In this document: piece after piece, positions 6,047 through 9,704 of the stretch
Layout of the letters: every line of letters begins with the position of its first letter
Position numbering within the stretch: position 1 is the stretch's first letter
From: Thermoplasmatota archaeon
GTDB lineage: Archaea > Thermoplasmatota > Thermoplasmata > Thermoplasmatales > Thermoplasmataceae
DNA: 9,704 nucleotides
Assembly: GCA_023379355.1 (NCBI GenBank)
Contig: JAMCUD010000101.1
Location: 1-9,704, forward strand
Direction of reading: 5' to 3'
The notes under the pieces: generated by a model
What the model saw: the letters and a program-made list of their open reading frames with translations, nothing else
Database searches by the model: none
Told to the model about the DNA's origin: nothing
Program-made: the position numbers and the translations under genes

Positions 6047-9000
6047 TTATTTTTCCCCTGCTGCCCTTCTGGCTGAACGCCTGGAGGAATGGCAGCGTAT
6101 CAGGGAAGGAATGATCAATAGTACTAAAATTTCTGTCACAACAAGGACATAGAATATCATCATAGCATTATTATCAAAATAATAAACATCCTTGGCACTC
6201 AGATTCTCTCCATAGTAGAAAGAGAGTGCATTAACTGTCTCCAATGGAAATACGTTGTGGTTGTCATACCTGACAACCTCAAATGGTGCGTATCTGTTCA
6301 GTAGCAGGCCATGGCTCTGAAGCCCATCCAGGGAAAGGTTTGAATAGAGAATTGATGCGATCTGAAAACTTCCTGAAAGATTGTCTGTGGTGTGAATGGG
6401 TACTTCCAGCCATGAAAAGTTCCTTTGTGATTCCGAAATGCCATTGTATGAAAAATTGCCCCGAATCAGCAAGTAGGCGGTTGTTTTTTGGGACGGAAAA
6501 TGAAGCGGCAGGGTACCGTTGATAACTGAATAATACCCATATGGGGTATACGGATTCAAGGGTAACCTGTATAGTGAGTAGGTTACATTTTCGATGGCTG
6601 CGGAGTAGTTCGTGCCTATTACAAAGATTTTGGCATTTATTTCACCCCTTGTCGCCTTTCCTATGATAAAATTTGCCTTCTTCATACCTGGTGCGGCGGT
6701 GATGCTTAGTGAAGACAGAGTAGATGTAATGCCGCTGCTGTTGTCATACAGGCTGACGCCCAGATAGCTCACATTCCTTATATCACTTATGTTGAAATTC
6801 AGGGAGAAGGTGTAGTAAGAGCCTGGAACCAGGGAGAGGCTTTCATTTTGAGAAGAATTTTCCACAGTATAGGAGATGGAAGAGATGGATGAAAGCTGCC
6901 CCGCAACGGATATGTTTCGAGAACTTACACTGAATGTGGATCGATTCCCGCCAAGATTGGAGAGTGAGATGTCAGAAATGTTTACACTGTCTGACTTTAG
7001 AGTTGTGGTGTATTTACCATTGTGGAACAGAGAAATGCTGGCTGCAGGAAAGGAGACGCTTACTGGAGATACCATATCAATTGCATCAGAAGCATCATCC
7101 ACGCCTGCAGAGATTCCTGATCCGGAGTTAGTTATTACTGGATACAACCCCATTGTTCCCAGGATATCGTATAGCCTGGAATAATTGACATTCCCATCCG
7201 GCCTGATCACCATGTAATCTGACTTATTTCCCTGATCAGATCTGGAAATTTTATACACCACAAGATTCGTGAAATCGAAAACCTGTGAAACATGGGGTAC
7301 CGTGTTGAAAAAACTGATTACGTGACTGAACGATGCATTGCCAAACTCCTGATCAAACAGATTCGGAATTCCCGGGTACGACAGATTGCTGTTATTTTCC
7401 ACCACTACATATCTCACGTCACTGTACTCGAGATAGTAATATGCATCACCTGGAAGATCCTGAGACACCATGGAAGGTAAATACTGCAGAGAAGCCTCCG
7501 GCTTCTGCAGAGGCCAGCCCTGTCCGCTGGGCCATGTGATGGCTGGCCAGTAGATGTTAAAGGATGCATTTTGGTCATTTATATAATAATATACTTTTAG
7601 TTCGTCAGGTGTCATGCTTCTCGGCTGAAATGGGGCAGAATTTACGAGTCCGTTTCCCTGGATGGGTGCAAAAGCATCGCCACGGGCGGGAAAGAAATTG
7701 CCTTCAACAGCCTGCCAGCCTGAAAACAGCAGGAGGCAGATCAGGAAAACTGAAATTGCTATCCTCAAGCTTTTCCCTCTATTCCGGAGAAGTTTCTTGT
7801 ACTGGGATAATGAGGATGTGATGCTGAAAATCGCCTTTTTTATGGAATTGTCGCTATTTCTTTTTGGCGTTGACCCGACGGTCTTGTTTTCATATGTAAG
7901 GAGACCAAACATGAACGTTGTGACCAGTATCTCATAAGAAACAGACAGCAGCAATAGAAAATGGCCGGGAAGTGAAATTGATGTACCTATATAGGAACCA
8001 ATATATGGAATACGTACCAGAAAACTAAAAAAGTTCATCAGTGGAGGTATGTAAGCATAAAGTGACAGCAGCACACTGATAAATAGGATTAATCCGCCAG
8101 CGGCAGAAATTTTGCGGAGTTTGGGATAAGCGAAGCTGAGAATTGATATAATAAATGGCAGGAACAGAATAATATACCAAATATCAAAAATGAGCCCGGG
8201 AACCATCAGTACTTCTATCGGATCACCCATTCCGGGAAAAGAACCAAAATTTGACAGGTGCAGCAGTATGGATGGTGGTGTAAAAACCAGAGTGCTCCAG
8301 AAATGGCCGCTCAAAGAAAGAACAGAAAGAATGTTCAGATTTCTTGAATACATCTGTTCACCACCGGCAGAAAAAAGACGGAGCCCGGTTGAGTGTGTTA
8401 GAAATGCACCAGTTGATATATCTATATTGAACACTATGAAAAATAAGGACGGTAAGAACAGGATAATGGAAATGATGTACTTGGGAAGTGTTTTGATTAA
8501 CGACACATTATTTAATTTCGCCAGCAGGTATGATAGAGTTGCCAGTATCAGAAACATAGGTAAGTAATCAGGATCCAGCAGTGCGGTAATGGAAAGGAAC
8601 GCAGGCAATATGAGAAACCAAAATCTGCTATTGTAAAATATAATAAAGAAACTAACCAGCATTAGCACTGAAATTATACTGTCTGTGACCATTCCACCGT
8701 CAACAAAAAGATTCTGATTTTCCAAATTGGTGAAAATAAATATGAAGAGCACCAGAAAAAACAGATAACCACCTGACGCCGATAATTTAACATGAAAACT
8801 GCTCTCAAGAATTCTCCTTATTGTAAATATTGCCAGGTAGATGATGAGAAAATATAATGCCACCAGGTATACAATGCTAGCCTTCTCTCCAATAATGCTA
8901 GGCAATCCCTGGAAAAAGTATACTGGCCAGGATACTATGATTCTTGTGAAAAGGAAACCGCTATCTGGAACAAAAGAGGCAAAGCTGTTTATGCCGGGAA

Positions 9001-9124
9001 TTACGGACCAGTACTGGTCAGCATATTCATAAAAACCATTCCCCAACAGATAGGTTCTTATTGAAAGAAACAGAATTATGGCCATTGACAAAGCTTCAAC
9101 TAGCATCAGTGAAATTCGTTTCAT
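6047..9124 (-). CDS. Large polytopic membrane protein with sequon-rich extracytoplasmic domain; possible GT-C-type glycosyltransferase
   Basis: From ATG 9124 this is a 1025-residue protein. About a dozen hydrophobic segments fill residues 1-470 (for example near 7-22, 85-103, 119-132, 148-164, 167-183, 186-202, 215-233, 304-332, 342-357, 384-410 and 453-470). A soluble Ser/Asn/Tyr-rich region follows (about 472-985), then a last membrane helix (986-1008) and a basic tail (RRSARR) that should be cytoplasmic. The first loop after TM1 has an acidic E-Y-A-D-Q-Y-W element (D36), the place where GT-C enzymes such as AftD-like arabinofuranosyltransferases and mannosyltransferases carry their catalytic acid. 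No WWDYG motif of AglB/STT3 oligosaccharyltransferases is seen. The soluble region holds 22 N-x-S/T sequons. I infer a surface enzyme or scaffold acting on polyprenol-linked sugars; the exact family is not recognised. It heads a likely operon with two transferases. A TTG at 9208 would add 28 residues, but that stretch contains the TATA-like box. Confidence 0.78.
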   Translation of the reverse strand: MKRISLMLVEALSMAIILFLSIRTYLLGNGFYEYADQYWSVIPGINSFASFVPDSGFLFTRIIVSWPVYFFQGLPSIIGEKASIVYLVALYFLIIYLAIFTIRRILESSFHVKLSASGGYLFFLVLFIFIFTNLENQNLFVDGGMVTDSIISVLMLVSFFIIFYNSRFWFLILPAFLSITALLDPDYLPMFLILATLSYLLAKLNNVSLIKTLPKYIISIILFLPSLFFIVFNIDISTGAFLTHSTGLRLFSAGGEQMYSRNLNILSVLSLSGHFWSTLVFTPPSILLHLSNFGSFPGMGDPIEVLMVPGLIFDIWYIILFLPFIISILSFAYPKLRKISAAGGLILFISVLLSLYAYIPPLMNFFSFLVRIPYIGSYIGTSISLPGHFLLLLSVSYEILVTTFMFGLLTYENKTVGSTPKRNSDNSIKKAIFSITSSLSQYKKLLRNRGKSLRIAISVFLICLLLFSGWQAVEGNFFPARGDAFAPIQGNGLVNSAPFQPRSMTPDELKVYYYINDQNASFNIYWPAITWPSGQGWPLQKPEASLQYLPSMVSQDLPGDAYYYLEYSDVRYVVVENNSNLSYPGIPNLFDQEFGNASFSHVISFFNTVPHVSQVFDFTNLVVYKISRSDQGNKSDYMVIRPDGNVNYSRLYDILGTMGLYPVITNSGSGISAGVDDASDAIDMVSPVSVSFPAASISLFHNGKYTTTLKSDSVNISDISLSNLGGNRSTFSVSSRNISVAGQLSSISSISYTVENSSQNESLSLVPGSYYTFSLNFNISDIRNVSYLGVSLYDNSSGITSTLSSLSITAAPGMKKANFIIGKATRGEINAKIFVIGTNYSAAIENVTYSLYRLPLNPYTPYGYYSVINGTLPLHFPSQKTTAYLLIRGNFSYNGISESQRNFSWLEVPIHTTDNLSGSFQIASILYSNLSLDGLQSHGLLLNRYAPFEVVRYDNHNVFPLETVNALSFYYGENLSAKDVYYFDNNAMMIFYVLVVTEILVLLIIPSLIRCHSSRRSARRAAGEK
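7484..7510. repeat. Strong inverted repeat (hairpin) inside the membrane-protein gene
   Basis: The left arm CTGCAGAGAAGCC (7484-7496) and right arm GGCTTCTGCAG (7500-7510) pair over 11 bases with a single bulged G and a three-base loop (TCC). It lies within the extracytoplasmic domain coding region (K-P-E-A-S-L-Q), far from any gene end, so its role is unknown. It may be chance or a local mRNA structure. Confidence 0.6.
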
Positions 9125-9146
9125 GGCCACAAGGTCTGATTCGATT

Positions 9147-9163
9147 TGATATATATTAATTTT
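9147..9163 (-). promoter_or_regulatory. TATA-like box (archaeal promoter) for the membrane protein / glycosyltransferase operon
   Basis: Read on the minus strand the site is AAAATTAATATATATCA, an A-rich BRE-like start followed by a TATA box. Its core lies roughly 25-31 bases before the ATG at 9124. Archaeal transcription normally starts about 25 bases after the box, so the mRNA would begin at or very near the start codon. This fits a leaderless transcript and the lack of a good Shine-Dalgarno site there. It also argues against the upstream TTG start. Confidence 0.55.
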
Positions 9164-9308
9164 GCAAATGTGGCATGCGATGAGACGCGACCACAGTGCA
9201 GAAAACAAGCATGGTCAATCTGTACCGTAGAATTGTGCTTTAATTCCAAGAGCAAACGTTCAAAGTTTCATGATACAGTATAATGTTCATCTCAAAATAG
9301 CAGCTGCA

Positions 9309-9329
9309 ATTAAGTTTCATATACTTAAT
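9309..9329. repeat. Inverted repeat, possible operator
   Basis: ATTAAGT and ACTTAAT are perfect 7-base inverted arms around the seven-base centre TTCATAT, making a 21-base dyad in non-coding AT-rich DNA. Size and symmetry suit a dimeric winged-helix regulator, and the fragment of such a gene lies about 235 bases away. The central TTCATATA also looks slightly TATA-like. Function is inferred and chance occurrence is possible in AT-rich sequence. Confidence 0.35.
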
Positions 9330-9563
9330 GTGCAGAAAGGCATGCATAAATTCACCAAAGTGAAAAAATAGTAAGAGAAAATATGGAATCACTGAGCGAA
9401 ATACCTTCAGGTGAAGAAATTATGGACAGGCGGCTGGGAACAAATATATTATCTGAAAGATTGCAGGGTAAAGGTTAGGAATTCTACAGTATTCCTGAAC
9501 TCTTCATCAACACCATCGAGATGGCAATCCGCATTCCGTTCCGCCATTGCGAAATCAATACAT

Positions 9564-9704
9564 TCATTTATAAAAACTATATCCACGCAGCTTCTGCACA
9601 TCTGGAAATTCCTTCCTGATTGTGTCAAGAATGGACGCAATCCTCTTCCCCTTCTCAGTCAGCGATATGAAAAACACCCTCCTGCCCTGCATCTCCTCCC
9701 TCAT
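9564..9704 (-). CDS. Winged-helix DNA-binding regulator, C-terminal fragment (5' end outside window)
   Basis: The minus-strand frame enters at the right edge and runs 46 residues to a TGA at 9564-9566. GRRVFFISLTEKGKRIASIL reads as a winged-helix wing and the following helix. It has the basic beta-hairpin strand R-R-V-F-F-I and then the L-T-E-K-G-K-R-I-A pattern shared by MarR/PadR/ArsR-like and many archaeal regulators. The helix-turn-helix itself would be encoded beyond the window. An ATG happens to be the last codon at the edge, but the fold needs more N-terminal sequence, so this is not the start. The end (DVQKLRGYSFYK) is short, and a frame one base off continues open to 9449, so the 3' end may be frameshifted. 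It could regulate the adjacent operon, though nothing proves it. Confidence 0.68.
   Translation of the reverse strand: MREEMQGRRVFFISLTEKGKRIASILDTIRKEFPDVQKLRGYSFYK

Larger units (their letters stand above)
9125..9563. other. Intergenic stretch with little coding evidence
   Basis: These 439 bases separate the membrane-protein start from the end of the winged-helix gene. They contain the TATA-like promoter next to 9124 and an inverted repeat at 9309-9329. Two small open frames have poor support. A plus-strand 31-codon frame runs from 9383 to 9478 (MESLSEIPSGEEIMDRR) without a clear ribosome site. A minus-strand frame at about 9449-9563 (ending TVEFLTFTLQSFR) could be a frameshifted continuation of the regulator. 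No RNA gene, terminator or mobile-element end is visible. Confidence 0.5.

Noticed and set aside
8190..8567. A 125-codon plus-strand open frame
   Set aside because: It is antisense to membrane-spanning segments of the large protein and shows no family motif or ribosome site.
6047..9124. AglB/STT3 oligosaccharyltransferase
   Set aside because: The length and topology are suggestive, but no WWDYG or WWDxG motif is present and the last membrane helix follows the soluble domain, unlike AglB.
9125..9208. TTG start giving a 1053-residue membrane protein
   Set aside because: The extra 28 residues cover the TATA-like box, contain clustered cysteines and do not extend the first membrane helix.
9383..9478. 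Plus-strand 31-codon frame (MESLSEIPSGEE)
   Set aside because: It is short, lacks a clear ribosome site or promoter at the right distance, and matches no domain I recognise. It is mentioned in the intergenic entry only.
1..9704. CRISPR arrays, tRNA or rRNA genes, insertion sequences
   Set aside because: No regularly spaced direct repeats, no cloverleaf-like pattern and no transposase motifs or terminal inverted repeats were noticed.

Overview
The window looks like archaeal chromosomal DNA, most plausibly from the Thermoplasmata (inference, moderate to low confidence). The signs are dense use of AGG/AGA arginine and ATA isoleucine codons, ribosome-binding sites of GGTG/GGAGG type, a TATA-like box placed for an almost leaderless transcript, and a winged-helix regulator fragment of archaeal style. 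Nearly all of the window is a surface-glycan assembly locus, probably for N-glycans or other cell-surface polysaccharide.

Plus strand, 1 to about 4044: the C-terminal end of a GT4-like glycosyltransferase, then a tightly overlapping series of four genes. These are a DegT/DnrJ/EryC1/StrS PLP aminotransferase (251-1474), a Gfo/Idh/MocA NAD(P)-dependent sugar dehydrogenase (1471-2418), a left-handed beta-helix sugar N-acetyltransferase (2393-2854) and a GT2-like glycosyltransferase (2851-3855). The first three match the dehydrogenase, aminotransferase and acetyltransferase steps known from Wbp/Wlb pathways, which make 3-acetamido-3-deoxy nucleotide sugars such as UDP-2,3-diacetamido uronic acids. 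The GT2 gene appears to be broken near its 3' end by two compensating single-base indels, and a recognisable coding tail continues in its original frame to 4044.

Minus strand, 9124 down to 4097, convergent with the first cluster: a 1025-residue polytopic membrane protein with a large extracytoplasmic domain very rich in N-glycosylation sequons, then a GT2-like transferase and a GT4 transferase. Spacings are 37 and 23 bases, so this is a likely operon, with a TATA-like element just upstream of the first gene.

Right end, 9125 to 9704: a roughly 440-base stretch with little coding evidence, holding the operon promoter and a 7-bp-arm inverted repeat. After it comes the C-terminal part of a winged-helix regulator on the minus strand that runs off the window edge.

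Together the genes suggest that the plus-strand trio makes an unusual amino sugar, the transferases add it and other sugars to a lipid-linked glycan, and the large membrane protein acts on that glycan or sugar donor outside the membrane. I saw no CRISPR array, RNA gene, insertion sequence or clear mobile element.
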